From contig DATKDU010000030.1 in NCBI GenBank assembly GCA_035512595.1, forward strand, positions 1 through 48,190: 48,190 bases of DNA. The letters are read 5' to 3'. Positions 25,282-33,688 of the stretch are shown here, in pieces. Within the stretch, counting starts at the first letter, position 1; every line of letters starts with the position of its first letter. The notes under the pieces were generated by a model. That model was given only the letters and a program-made list of their open reading frames with translations, ran no database searches and was not told where the DNA came from. This stretch comes from DATKDU01 sp035512595 (GTDB lineage Bacteria; Planctomycetota; Planctomycetia; Pirellulales; Pirellulaceae). Both the position numbers and the translations under genes were made by a program.

Positions 25282-26172
25282 ATGGACCACCACCCCAGCG
25301 GACACGACTCGCACGCCTCCAGCGCGAACGGCACTGCCGCCCACGCCCACCCCGACCACTTCGAGGTCCGCATCCTCCGCCAGGACGCGCCGGGCCAGCC
25401 GAGCTACTGGGAGCGGCACAAGGTCGCTTATGAAAGCGACATGAACGTCATCAGCGTCCTGCAGCAAATTGCCGCCCGGGCGACGACTGCCGACGGCAAG
25501 AAGGTCGCACCGGTCGCCTGGGACTGCAACTGCCTGGAGGAAGTCTGCGGCGCTTGCACGATGGTCATCAACGGCCGCGTGCGGCAGGCCTGCTCGGCAC
25601 TCGTCGATCGGCTGCTCGAAGACCGCCCCGGCGAGATCGAGCTGACGCCGACGAGCAAGTTCCCCGTCGTCCGCGACCTGTTCGTCGATCGCTCGCGCCT
25701 GTTCCGGGCATTGCAGGAAGTCAAAGCCTGGATTCCCGTCGATGGCTACTACGACATGGGCCCCGGCCCGCGGCAATCGCAGGCCGACCAGGAACAGGCC
25801 TATCCGCTGAGCGAGTGCATGTCGTGCGGCTGCTGCCTGGAGGCTTGCCCGCAGTATCTCAAGATCGAGGTCGAGCGACTGGAAGGGGAAACGAGCGAGG
25901 AGTACAAGGCCCGCCGCAATGCCGAGTACGACCGGGGCTTCATCGGAGCCCATGCGATCAGCCAGGTGATGCTAATGAACACGAACCCGACCGGGGCCAA
26001 CAATGCCGGCGAGCGGCTCGACGCCCTGATGGATGAAGGGGGGCTGCACGCCTGCGGCAATGCCCAAAACTGCGTGGCCGTCTGCCCCAAGCACATCCCG
26101 CTGACGACGAGCATCGCCCGCGCCGGCCGGGCCGTGACGATTCACGCGATCAAGAAGTGGTTTGGGGCGTAA
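25282..26172 (+). CDS. sdhB: Succinate dehydrogenase iron-sulfur subunit
   Basis: A 296-residue subunit that carries electrons from FAD to the membrane heme/quinone. The [2Fe-2S] ligands are in CNCLEEVCGACTMVINGRVR with a later Cys; the [4Fe-4S] and [3Fe-4S] ligands are in CMSCGCCLEACPQ and CGNAQNCVAVCPKHIP. The N-terminus carries a His-rich extension (MDHHPSGHDSHASS and HAHPDH), unusual for SdhB. The ATG at 25282 is chosen; an in-frame TTG lies 27 bases upstream, and the frame stays open further into the previous gene. A GC hairpin follows the stop codon. Confidence 0.95.
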   Translation: MDHHPSGHDSHASSANGTAAHAHPDHFEVRILRQDAPGQPSYWERHKVAYESDMNVISVLQQIAARATTADGKKVAPVAWDCNCLEEVCGACTMVINGRVRQACSALVDRLLEDRPGEIELTPTSKFPVVRDLFVDRSRLFRALQEVKAWIPVDGYYDMGPGPRQSQADQEQAYPLSECMSCGCCLEACPQYLKIEVERLEGETSEEYKARRNAEYDRGFIGAHAISQVMLMNTNPTGANNAGERLDALMDEGGLHACGNAQNCVAVCPKHIPLTTSIARAGRAVTIHAIKKWFGA

Positions 26173-26177
26173 CGTGG

Positions 26178-26197
26178 GGCAGGCGCGAGCGCCTGCC
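26178..26197. repeat. Perfect 9-bp hairpin after sdhB
   Basis: GGCAGGCGC and GCGCCTGCC pair around a GA centre, six bases after the sdhB stop codon. It could be the end of the sdh operon or a REP-like dyad; there is no T-run. Confidence 0.6.
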
Positions 26198-26236
26198 TGA
26201 AATGGAGAATCCGCGGTCCCATCTAAAGGTGCGCCC

Positions 26237-27769
26237 ATGCGAAACGCCCGACTTCCAAACGCCCACAGGCTACTGCTTGTCGCTCTCATTGGCTTGGCCA
26301 GTTTCGCAACTGCTCCTGCCGCCTATGCGAAACCGCCGAATGTCTTGTTGATCTGCATCGACGACCTCAAGCCGGCCCTCGGCTGCTACGGCGACAAGCT
26401 GGCCAGGACGCCGAATGTCGATGCTCTGGCGGCGCGGGGGATCGTCTTCGAGCGGGCGTACTGCAACCAGGCCGTCTGCTCGCCGTCGCGAAATGCGCTG
26501 CTGACTGGCCTGCGGTCGGAGACGCTGGGCATTTACGATCTGGGAACGAACTTCCGCGCCGCGACGCCAGATGCTGTCACGCTGCCGCAGCATTTTAAGC
26601 AGAATGGCTACCACACCGAGGGGCTCGGCAAGATCTTTCACGTGGGCCACGGCAACCACGAAGACCCGGCGTCGTGGTCGGCGCCGCACTGGAGAGCCAA
26701 CGTCGTGGCCTACGCGCTGCCGGAAAGCCGCGCGAAGAAAGGGAAAACTCGCGAAGAGGCGCTGTTCTCCAACAAGAGCGCCAAGGGACTGCCGCGGGGA
26801 GCGGCGTATGAATCGGCCGACGTGGCGGACAATGCCTATCCCGACGGCGCACTGGCGGATGAAACGATCCGCCGCCTGCAAACGGCGGCCAAAAAAGCCG
26901 GCGAGCCGTTCTTCCTGGCGGTCGGATTCGTCAAGCCGCACTTGCCGTTTTGCGCCCCGAAGAAATACTGGGACCTGCACGACCCGGCCGCCTTTCAGCT
27001 TGCCCAGCGGCAGACCCCGCCGGACGGAGCCCCGGCCTACGCACCGCAATTCGGCGGCGAGCTGCGGCAATACGCCGGCATTCCCGAGCAAGGCCCGATC
27101 CCCGCCGATCTGCAGCGGAAGCTGATTCACGGCTATTATGCGGCCACGAGCTACATGGACGCGCAGGCCGGCCGCGTGCTGGCGGAACTCGACCGGCTGA
27201 AGCTGGCCGGCGATACGATCGTCGTCCTGTGGGGGGATCACGGCTGGCACCTGGGGGATCACGGCATCTGGTGCAAGCACACCAACTACGAGGAGGCAGC
27301 GCACATCCCGCTGATCGTCGCCGCACCGAAGGTCACCAAGGAGGGCTCGCGAACGACCGCGCTCGTCGAGACTGTGGATCTCTACCCAACGCTCTGCGAG
27401 CTGGCCGGATTGCCGCTGCCCGAAGCAAAGCCCTCGCTCGACGGCCGGAGCTTCGCCGCCGTCCTGGGCGATCCGGCGGCAACAACCAAGGACGCCATCT
27501 TCCACGTATATCCCCGCAGCCCGCGCGGCCGCGGGCAGCTCATCGGCCGGGCCGTCCGCACCGAGCGCTACCGATTGGTCGAGTGGAAAATGCCTGGCGC
27601 AGCGGCCGATACGGCGGAGTTGGAGTTCTACGATTATCAAACCGATCCGGCCGAAATGCGTAATCTCGCGAAAGACGAGCCTGAGCGGGTGAAAGAGTTG
27701 CTCGCCATCCTCGGCAAACAGCCCGAGGCCAGGCCGCCGATTCGCCCCGCAGGCAAGGCGGGCAAATAG
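26237..27769 (+). CDS. Sulfatase, iduronate-2-sulfatase-like
   Basis: A 510-residue secreted sulfatase. A signal peptide (LLLVALIGLASFATAPAAYA) is followed by the metal-binding strand NVLLICIDDLKPALGCYGD and the formylglycine motif CSPSRNALLTG, where the cysteine is converted by FGE to the active aldehyde. Further markers are SWRSDS-like substrate loops, LWGDHGWHLGDHGIWCKHT (metal and substrate residues) and the C-terminal RYRLVEW strand. This arrangement matches iduronate-2-sulfatase-type enzymes of planctomycetes, which strip sulfate from algal or glycosaminoglycan polymers. The actual substrate is unknown. AAAGG precedes the start. Confidence 0.93.
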   Translation: MRNARLPNAHRLLLVALIGLASFATAPAAYAKPPNVLLICIDDLKPALGCYGDKLARTPNVDALAARGIVFERAYCNQAVCSPSRNALLTGLRSETLGIYDLGTNFRAATPDAVTLPQHFKQNGYHTEGLGKIFHVGHGNHEDPASWSAPHWRANVVAYALPESRAKKGKTREEALFSNKSAKGLPRGAAYESADVADNAYPDGALADETIRRLQTAAKKAGEPFFLAVGFVKPHLPFCAPKKYWDLHDPAAFQLAQRQTPPDGAPAYAPQFGGELRQYAGIPEQGPIPADLQRKLIHGYYAATSYMDAQAGRVLAELDRLKLAGDTIVVLWGDHGWHLGDHGIWCKHTNYEEAAHIPLIVAAPKVTKEGSRTTALVETVDLYPTLCELAGLPLPEAKPSLDGRSFAAVLGDPAATTKDAIFHVYPRSPRGRGQLIGRAVRTERYRLVEWKMPGAAADTAELEFYDYQTDPAEMRNLAKDEPERVKELLAILGKQPEARPPIRPAGKAGK

Positions 27770-27778
27770 TGGCAGGAA

Positions 27779-27853
27779 TCAACCGCGGATTTCGCGAAGG
27801 GCGCGGATAGGAATACAAAATCCGCGTGCTCCGCGTCATCCGCGGTTCTAACG
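27779..27853. repeat. Inverted repeat between convergent genes (AACCGCGGAT family)
   Basis: AACCGCGGATTTCGCG near 27781 pairs with CGCGTCATCCGCGGTT near 27834-27849. It separates the convergent ends of the sulfatase and the nucleotidyltransferase, where a bidirectional terminator would be useful. Confidence 0.65.
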
Positions 27854-28654
27854 GTAGCTCGCATCGACCATCCGCCGGAACAGCTCGCTCAGCGGCTCCA
27901 GGTCCCGATCGGTCTGCTCGCCCGGCCGCACGACGGCCCGCGGCCGGTCGATCTCGGAGACGACAAACCGGCTGATCGGCGGGATGGCTGGCTCGCGAGC
28001 CAGCTCCTCGCCGCGCTTCTTCCGCTCGATCAGCGTCTCGATCGCGCGCAGCAGCTCGACATCTTCGACCGTGACCAGCAGCCGCGTAAACTCCATCGGC
28101 ACCGGACCGCGCCCCTGCTCGATCCAGCGGACGGCCAAGAGCGGCCGCAGGACGTAGAAGTACTTCTTGACGATCACCTCCGGTCCCTGGAGAAACTCGC
28201 GATAGTTCCCCTGCGCCATCCGCAGGAAGTGGTATAGGCTCGACACGGGGCTGTAGTACCGCGGCAGTAGGTCGCGCACGGCGGCTGCGAAGCCGAGCTC
28301 ATCGCGATAGACGATCGGCGAGCTGAGCCACTCCAGAAAGGGCGGGTTCGATTTGGCAAACAGCAAGAGCGCCTTGCGAATGTCCCACCCCGACAGGTCG
28401 ATGTGGTCGAGAATCGGCCGCTCGATCACGTCCCGTCGCGACTCCAAGTTGACCGACAGGTACCAGTCCTGCGGCCGGATGTAGACGAACCGGACGTCGC
28501 AGTCGCTATCGGCAGACGGAAATCCCCACGCCCGGCTCCCCGACTCGACGGCATACAAGATGCGCACGCTGTCCTTGTCCTCGACGTCCGCGAGACGGCG
28601 ATGAACCTCGGCCAGAACGACCGCGTCGATGCTGAGCGTGCTATTTGATCCCAT
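27848..28654 (-). CDS. RlaP-like predicted nucleotidyltransferase
   Basis: A 268-residue pol-beta-type nucleotidyltransferase of the YcgL/RlaP group (COG3541). The active site is ESGSRAWGFPSADSDCDVRF, with GS and two metal-binding aspartates, followed by VYIRPQDWYLS. Later blocks DLSGWDIRKALLLFAKSNP and EWLSSPIVY are family-specific. RlaP proteins are linked to RNA repair or tRNA processing in some phages and bacteria, but the reaction is not established here. The gene converges with the sulfatase and lies 30 bases from the end of the next gene upstream on the same strand. Confidence 0.85.
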   Translation of the reverse strand: MGSNSTLSIDAVVLAEVHRRLADVEDKDSVRILYAVESGSRAWGFPSADSDCDVRFVYIRPQDWYLSVNLESRRDVIERPILDHIDLSGWDIRKALLLFAKSNPPFLEWLSSPIVYRDELGFAAAVRDLLPRYYSPVSSLYHFLRMAQGNYREFLQGPEVIVKKYFYVLRPLLAVRWIEQGRGPVPMEFTRLLVTVEDVELLRAIETLIERKKRGEELAREPAIPPISRFVVSEIDRPRAVVRPGEQTDRDLEPLSELFRRMVDASYR

Positions 28655-28684
28655 GTGGGTAAGAGCGGATTCGCCGCCGCTGGT

Positions 28685-30802
28685 TCATGGGGCAACGGTC
28701 AGTTTCGCCTTCCGCACCGAAAAACAATCGTCCCCCGAAAAGACCAGGTGCAGCGAAAGCCCGTCGCCAGCCATCCACTTCGTGGGAAAGCTGCTCGTCT
28801 CGCCGGGGCCGACGTCCCACTCGTCGGTGAAGAAGACGGTCGTCCACGGTCCCCACGGCTGCGGCGCGTCGTAGATCGCCAGGCCGCCGCGAAAGCGGGT
28901 GTCCTCGCCCCGGCCCGTCTGGCACCATAAATAACGCTTCAGCCCAGCACAGTAGCTGACGCCCGACCGATAGCAACTTTTGGGATCCGAGAATACCGCG
29001 CCCCTTTTTTCAACATCCTTCGTCCACGACGGCTCTCCGTTCTCATTCAGGCGGACGAAGAATTCGTAAGCCGCCTGCTCCTTCAGCCGCCCCTTGGGGA
29101 CGCGGGCCAGCACCATCCGGTCGGCCCGCTGGTAGGCGCTGTCGCTGTCTTGCGAATAAAGGTAGACGGACTCGTCGCGCGCCCCAGCATAGTCGCGGCC
29201 GAACTGGAGAAACGTCGGGCAGCCGAAGCTCGTCGTGAATTTCCAGTCGGCCCAACTCCACGTGCGTCCTCGGTCGTTCGACCAGCCGAGCTGCGAATTG
29301 CCGGCGTTGCGGACGAGCAGGTACAAAGTGCCGTCCACCATCAACAGGCCGCTCGCCTTCCGCCCCGTCGCCCCGTCGCCGATCGCTTCGGCTGTCTCGG
29401 ACCGCAGGTTCTCGCCCCGAAATTCCGGCGGCATTCCCGCGATCCGCACCAGCCCCAGGCTGAGCTTTCTGGGCACAAACGGCTCAAAGCCGCGGCCGTC
29501 GCCATAGGCTGAATAAAGCTGATCGTCATCTCCCCAGGTGATCGGCCAGTTGTCACTGCCGCGAGCGCGGCGAATGATCGTTTCAACCGGCGCCCACTCA
29601 ATCGACTTGATCACCGGGCTGGGAGGATAAGGAGCGTCTGATGCCGCCGCCCCTGACTCCCGGCTCCTGGCTCCTGGCTCCCGGCCCCTGTCCCCTGACT
29701 CCTGACTCCCCGCTGCCGCCACAATCGGCTCCAAAAACGGCCGCAGCACCTCGTAATGATCCGCGCCTGGCTTCCGCTGCCACGATTTGCCGGCTCGCGC
29801 GACGACGATGTCGAGGCTCGGAATCACCACGATCAGGCTGTCGTACAATCCCCAACTCCAGTACGCATCCCGCGGCACTTTTTCCAGCGATCCATCGCCG
29901 TTGTTCCACCACAGATAACCGTAATGCTCGGACGCATTGCCGTGGGTGTCGCCATCTACCTCCATTAACCCCGCCAGCAGCTTCTGCGGCCGGCCGGCGT
30001 CGGCGACGAAATCCGCCGGCAGCAGCCGCTTTCCTTCCCATTGTCCGCCGCGAAGATACAGATAGCCGACGCGCGCCATCGCATCGACGCTCGCGCTGAT
30101 CCCCGAGCCGAACTCGCGCCGCTCGATCCCGTCGATCTGTTTCTCGCGATAAGAGTTCTTCCGCCAGACGAGATCACGGCGGGTGATTCCCAGCGGCGTA
30201 AAAATCCGCTCGAACATCAGCTCATCGACATCGCGGCGGTAAGCGAGCGTTACGCACTCGGCCAGCCAGTTCGGCCCGCCGTCGCTATAGAGCCACTTCG
30301 TCCCCGGCTCAAAGACGAGCTTCGTGTAGCCTCCGGGCTTCTCAAATCCGGCCGTCTGCGTCGCCAGGTGGCCAATGGTGATCTTGTCGATCCAGCCCGT
30401 GCGGCGATTCTCTTCCGGCGGCACTCCCAAGCCGGGGTGATGCTTTGCCGCCAAGTCGTCGAGCCCGATCTTGCCGTCGAGAATCGCCACGCCCAGTGCC
30501 GTCGCGCCGAAGGACTTGGTCGTCGATTTGAGATCGTATCGCTGCTGCCGGTCGCCCCACTTCATGACCAGGTAACCGTGCCGCGTGATGTAACCCGAGC
30601 CTTCGCCGGTCAGGGCGTAATCCCGCGCCTCGCGCAGCTTCGCCTCAGCGAGGTCTAATTCCTGCGGCGACTTCTCCGTCCAGCCTTTCGTCGGAAAGGG
30701 ACTTTCGCCATCGCGCTGCTGCGCCATGGCAGCCGGCGCGGCCGACACTATTCCTAGAGCGACGAGCAACAAGACCTGCCACGGAGGAGAGCATCGATTC
30801 AT
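28685..30802 (-). CDS. Secreted serine hydrolase with C-terminal propeller-like domain
   Basis: A 705-residue exported protein. Signal peptide: VLLLVALGIVSAAPAAMA. Residues about 45-375 are a beta-lactamase/esterase class C domain with the S-x-x-K nucleophile STTK (about 93-96), a YSDGG motif and a late WWNNGDG. Residues about 405-705 are a separate domain with repeated WSNDRGRTW and VYLYSQDSDSAYQRADRMVL, resembling sialidase/DUF4185-type propellers. The linker near 380-400 (SQESGDR, GREPGAR, SRESGAA) has a 7-residue period because a heptamer DNA repeat (29652-29711) is translated here. The start at 30802 has GAGG upstream and just avoids mobA. The substrate is unknown. Confidence 0.85.
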   Translation of the reverse strand: MNRCSPPWQVLLLVALGIVSAAPAAMAQQRDGESPFPTKGWTEKSPQELDLAEAKLREARDYALTGEGSGYITRHGYLVMKWGDRQQRYDLKSTTKSFGATALGVAILDGKIGLDDLAAKHHPGLGVPPEENRRTGWIDKITIGHLATQTAGFEKPGGYTKLVFEPGTKWLYSDGGPNWLAECVTLAYRRDVDELMFERIFTPLGITRRDLVWRKNSYREKQIDGIERREFGSGISASVDAMARVGYLYLRGGQWEGKRLLPADFVADAGRPQKLLAGLMEVDGDTHGNASEHYGYLWWNNGDGSLEKVPRDAYWSWGLYDSLIVVIPSLDIVVARAGKSWQRKPGADHYEVLRPFLEPIVAAAGSQESGDRGREPGARSRESGAAASDAPYPPSPVIKSIEWAPVETIIRRARGSDNWPITWGDDDQLYSAYGDGRGFEPFVPRKLSLGLVRIAGMPPEFRGENLRSETAEAIGDGATGRKASGLLMVDGTLYLLVRNAGNSQLGWSNDRGRTWSWADWKFTTSFGCPTFLQFGRDYAGARDESVYLYSQDSDSAYQRADRMVLARVPKGRLKEQAAYEFFVRLNENGEPSWTKDVEKRGAVFSDPKSCYRSGVSYCAGLKRYLWCQTGRGEDTRFRGGLAIYDAPQPWGPWTTVFFTDEWDVGPGETSSFPTKWMAGDGLSLHLVFSGDDCFSVRKAKLTVAP
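29652..29711. repeat. Heptamer array GGCTCCT inside a coding region
   Basis: Eight heptamers (GACTCCC, GGCTCCT, GGCTCCT, GGCTCCC, GGCCCCT, GTCCCCT, GACTCCT, GACTCCC) lie in frame within the serine hydrolase gene. They encode part of the linker between its two domains. This is the only array of this type seen inside a gene here. Confidence 0.88.
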
Positions 30803-30809
30803 GGTAAAC

Positions 30810-31427
30810 CTACCTCGCTGAAAGTCCGGCCAGCTTGAGCGCTTCATCATAATCCTCGGGCCGGTTGCAATTCTTCAGGAACCAAAGTTGCGGATCGACA
30901 GCGCGAAACTCGTGTGCGTCCACCCGCGCCGTCGCCACTCGGTCCAACAGCGATGCCGTGCGTAACTGATCAGCTTCCAGCAGCGCCCGAACGTGCGGCA
31001 GTACGCTGACGCGATAGACGGCCGTCAGCGGATGGGGAAAATCGCCTTCCACCGGGACGGCAATCTCCGCGTCGCCGAGCCGCCCGATCATCGCCCGCAC
31101 GAAGTCGGCCGATAGCAGCGGCACATCGCAGCTCGTGACGAAAGCTGCTTCGATGTCGGGCCGCTCGGCCGCCAGTTTCGACAAGCCAGCGCAGATTCCC
31201 TCCAGCGGCCCGCGTCCCGGCCGTTCATCGCGGGCGATCAGGACGCCTGGCGGAAGCGGCGGCAGTTCCTGGTCCGCTGCGGCCCCGACCACGACCGGCG
31301 AGACCGCTTCACCGAGGATCCGCGCCAAGCGCTGGACCATCAACTCCTTCCCGAACGGCAGCATCGCCTTGTCGCGCCCCATGCGGGTGCTTGTTCCTCC
31401 GGCGAGAACGATGCCAGCGACCATCAT
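30810..31427 (-). CDS. mobA: Molybdenum cofactor guanylyltransferase
   Basis: A 205-residue enzyme that adds GMP to molybdopterin to form the bis-MGD precursor. The N-terminal nucleotide-binding loop is LAGGTSTRMGRDKAMLPFG; the metal-site aspartate lies in TSCDVPLLSADFV; and the C-terminal NCNRPEDYDEA is a family mark (the N-x-N-T/R-P-x-D motif). Length is normal. The two start methionines are adjacent; the first is used. No other molybdopterin genes are nearby, so the client enzyme (for example a nitrate or formate enzyme) is outside the window. It runs into the serine hydrolase gene with seven bases between. Confidence 0.92.
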   Translation of the reverse strand: MMVAGIVLAGGTSTRMGRDKAMLPFGKELMVQRLARILGEAVSPVVVGAAADQELPPLPPGVLIARDERPGRGPLEGICAGLSKLAAERPDIEAAFVTSCDVPLLSADFVRAMIGRLGDAEIAVPVEGDFPHPLTAVYRVSVLPHVRALLEADQLRTASLLDRVATARVDAHEFRAVDPQLWFLKNCNRPEDYDEALKLAGLSAR

Positions 31428-31522
31428 TTTCGTGCGAATGTCATTCTCGCCCCGATTGACCGACTTGCCCTCCAGCCACCATCAAAGCTACGATGCCAAT
31501 ACCCCATTCACAGGAGTCATTC

Positions 31523-32044
31523 ATGCGTCGAATCATAACATTGGCCGCCCTGCCGCTGGCAATGGCGGTTGCCTTGTACCTGGCCGGCTGCAACCGCGAC
31601 GCGGGCAAGACCGACGGCGACAAGGCGGCTGAAAAAGAACACGACCACGATCACGAGCACCACGCCCATGGACCGCACGGCGGGGCGCTGGTGGAGCTGG
31701 GAGACGATGAAAAATATCACGCTGAGTGGGTGACCGAAGAAAGCGGCAAGGTGACGGTCTGGATTCTCGACGGCGCCGGCGAGAAGGAAGTGCCGATTGC
31801 CGCCGAGAAAGTGACCATCGAGACGACGGATCCTAAAGGAGAAGCGTCGTTCGACCTGGCGGCAGTCAATCGCACGGAAGGGGACATGCCGACGGCCTTT
31901 CAGTTTGAGATCGAAGGTTCCCAGGGGACGGAGTTGCTCGGCATTCTGGAGGCCCTGGGCGGAGACATCACAGCGACGCTCAAGGCGGACATCAACGGCG
32001 ACGTCCGCGAGGGGAAGATCGAGAAGCACGAGCACAAGCACTGA
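31523..32044 (+). CDS. His-rich lipoprotein
   Basis: A 173-residue protein with a lipoprotein signal (ALPLAMAVALYLAGC), so the mature protein starts at a lipid-modified cysteine at about residue 22. A histidine cluster follows (EHDHDHEHHAHGPHGG) and the C-terminus is EKHEHKH, both fit for binding Zn, Ni, Cu or Co. The middle is beta-rich (AEWVTEESGKVTVWILDG, PTAFQFEIEGSQGTEL). I infer a periplasmic metal-binding or metal-buffering role; no transporter gene is adjacent. CAGGAG at 31511-31516 supports the ATG at 31523. It is divergent from mobA. Confidence 0.8.
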   Translation: MRRIITLAALPLAMAVALYLAGCNRDAGKTDGDKAAEKEHDHDHEHHAHGPHGGALVELGDDEKYHAEWVTEESGKVTVWILDGAGEKEVPIAAEKVTIETTDPKGEASFDLAAVNRTEGDMPTAFQFEIEGSQGTELLGILEALGGDITATLKADINGDVREGKIEKHEHKH

Positions 32045-32155
32045 TTTGGACTGCGGCGACTTGTCGCCGCTTTGGGACTTTCGGACGTTCGACGAGTCGT
32101 TTCGCAACCGCCGCAAGTCCAAAAATCCAAGAGCGGCGACAAGTCGCCGCACTCC
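32045..32155. repeat. Nested inverted repeat, GCGGCGACTTGTCGCCGC family
   Basis: GCGGCGACTTGTCGCCGC at about 32053-32070 is itself palindromic and recurs inverted as GCGGCGACAAGTCGCCGC at about 32133-32150. GGACTT and AAGTCC flank the inner part. The element fills the spacer between the lipoprotein gene and the second sulfatase. Confidence 0.82.
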
Positions 32156-32168
32156 ATATCCCAAAGCC

Positions 32169-33581
32169 ATGAGCACGCGCTGCCTCGCCATTGTTCTGAT
32201 TCTGGCTGCCGCCTGGTTTGCAACGGCCGCAGATCTGCCCCCCAATTTCGTCGTTGTCTACTGTGACGACCTGGGCTATGCCGACGTGGGCTGCTTTGGT
32301 GCCAAGGGCTACACCACGCCGCACATCGATCAGCTCGCCCGCGAGGGGATGCGGCTGACCGATTTCCACACCGCGGCCGCCGTTTGCAGCGCCTCGCGAG
32401 TCGCGCTCCTCACGGGCTGCTATCCGCAGCGCGTCGGCATTCTCGGAGCGCTTGGGCCGAAGGCGAAAATCGGCATTCACGAAGATGAAGTGCTCCTGCC
32501 CGAGATTCTCAAAGAACGCGGCTACGCGACCGCCATCTTCGGCAAATGGCACCTGGGGGACGATCCCAAGTTCCTCCCGACGCGGCACGGGTTCGACCGC
32601 TACTTCGGCCTGCCGTATTCCAACGACATGTGGCCGAACCATCCGACGAACAAAACCTTTCCGCCATTGCCGCTGATCGAGGGGGAGGAGATCGTCGAGT
32701 TGATGCCCGACCAGACGCAGCTCACGACCTGGTACACCGAGCGGGCGGTGAAGTTCATCGCGGACAGCAAGGACAAGCCGTTCTTCTTGTACGTGCCGCA
32801 TTCGATGCCGCACGTGCCGCTGTTCGTTTCCGACAAGTTCAAGGACAAAAGCGGCGCGGGGCTGTACGGCGACGTGATCCAGGAAATCGACTGGAGCGTC
32901 GGGCAGATCATGGCGGCACTCAAACAGCACGGCCTCGACGGGCGGACGCTGGTAATCTTCACCTCCGACAATGGCCCATGGCTATCCTACGGCAATCATG
33001 CCGGCTCGGCCGGACCGCTGCGGGAAGGGAAGGGAACGACGTGGCAGGGGGGCCAGCAAGTGCCGTGCATCGCGCGCTGGCCGGGGAAGATTGAAGCGGG
33101 GAGCGAGTGTCCCGACTTGACGGCGACGATCGACGTGCTGCCGACGCTGGCGAAGCTGGCCGGCGGCAAAGCGCCGGAAGATCGAGTCATTGACGGGCGC
33201 GATATTTGGCCGCTACTTTCCGGCCGGTCGGAGAAGGGATCGCCCGAGCGGAGCTTTTACTATTATTGGGACTTTGGTTTGGACGCGGTTCGCATGGGTC
33301 CCTGGAAGCTGGTCTTCCCGCACAAGTTCCGCAGCCTGACCGGCACGCCGGGGAAGGACGGCCAGCCAGGAGGGTACAGCCAGGCGGAAACGGGGATGGC
33401 ACTGTACAACCTCGACACGGACGTGGGGGAGACCAAGGACGTCGCCGCCGATCACCCGCAGATCGTTGCGGACCTGAAGCGGCTGGCGGAGCAGGCCCGC
33501 GAGGACCTTGGCGACTCCCACCAGATGCGTCCCGGCAAGAATCGCCGCCCGCCAGGACGATTGGCGGCAAACGCTCCCTGA
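32169..33581 (+). CDS. Arylsulfatase A-type sulfatase
   Basis: A 470-residue secreted enzyme. Signal peptide: CLAIVLILAAAWFATAA. The metal-binding strand is VVYCDDLGYADVGCFGAKG and the formylglycine motif is CSASRVALLTG, followed by YPQRVGILGALGP. Further markers are GKWHLGDDPKFLPTRHGFD (lysine and histidine of the active site), FTSDNGPWLSYGNHAGSAGP and LRDGKGT-like REGKGTTWQGG. This is the S1_19/arylsulfatase A layout, distinct from the first sulfatase. Its substrate is probably a sulfated polysaccharide. The ATG at 32169 follows a nested repeat element directly. Confidence 0.93.
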   Translation: MSTRCLAIVLILAAAWFATAADLPPNFVVVYCDDLGYADVGCFGAKGYTTPHIDQLAREGMRLTDFHTAAAVCSASRVALLTGCYPQRVGILGALGPKAKIGIHEDEVLLPEILKERGYATAIFGKWHLGDDPKFLPTRHGFDRYFGLPYSNDMWPNHPTNKTFPPLPLIEGEEIVELMPDQTQLTTWYTERAVKFIADSKDKPFFLYVPHSMPHVPLFVSDKFKDKSGAGLYGDVIQEIDWSVGQIMAALKQHGLDGRTLVIFTSDNGPWLSYGNHAGSAGPLREGKGTTWQGGQQVPCIARWPGKIEAGSECPDLTATIDVLPTLAKLAGGKAPEDRVIDGRDIWPLLSGRSEKGSPERSFYYYWDFGLDAVRMGPWKLVFPHKFRSLTGTPGKDGQPGGYSQAETGMALYNLDTDVGETKDVAADHPQIVADLKRLAEQAREDLGDSHQMRPGKNRRPPGRLAANAP

Positions 33582-33590
33582 TCACGACCC

Positions 33591-33666
33591 ACAAGCCTGA
33601 AGCGCGAGCGAAGGAAACCTCCGTTCTCAAGTGGATGGCTTTCCTTCGCTCGCGCTTCAGGCCTGT
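33591..33666. repeat. REP-like inverted repeat, CCTGAAGCGCGAGCG family
   Basis: The arm at 33591-33618 (core CCTGAAGCGCGAGCGAAGG) pairs with 33639-33666 at 26 of 28 positions, with a 20-base loop. It fills the spacer between the sulfatase and the PQQ-like gene. Confidence 0.85.
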
Positions 33667-33688
33667 AGTTTGCACCATTGAGTCGTTC

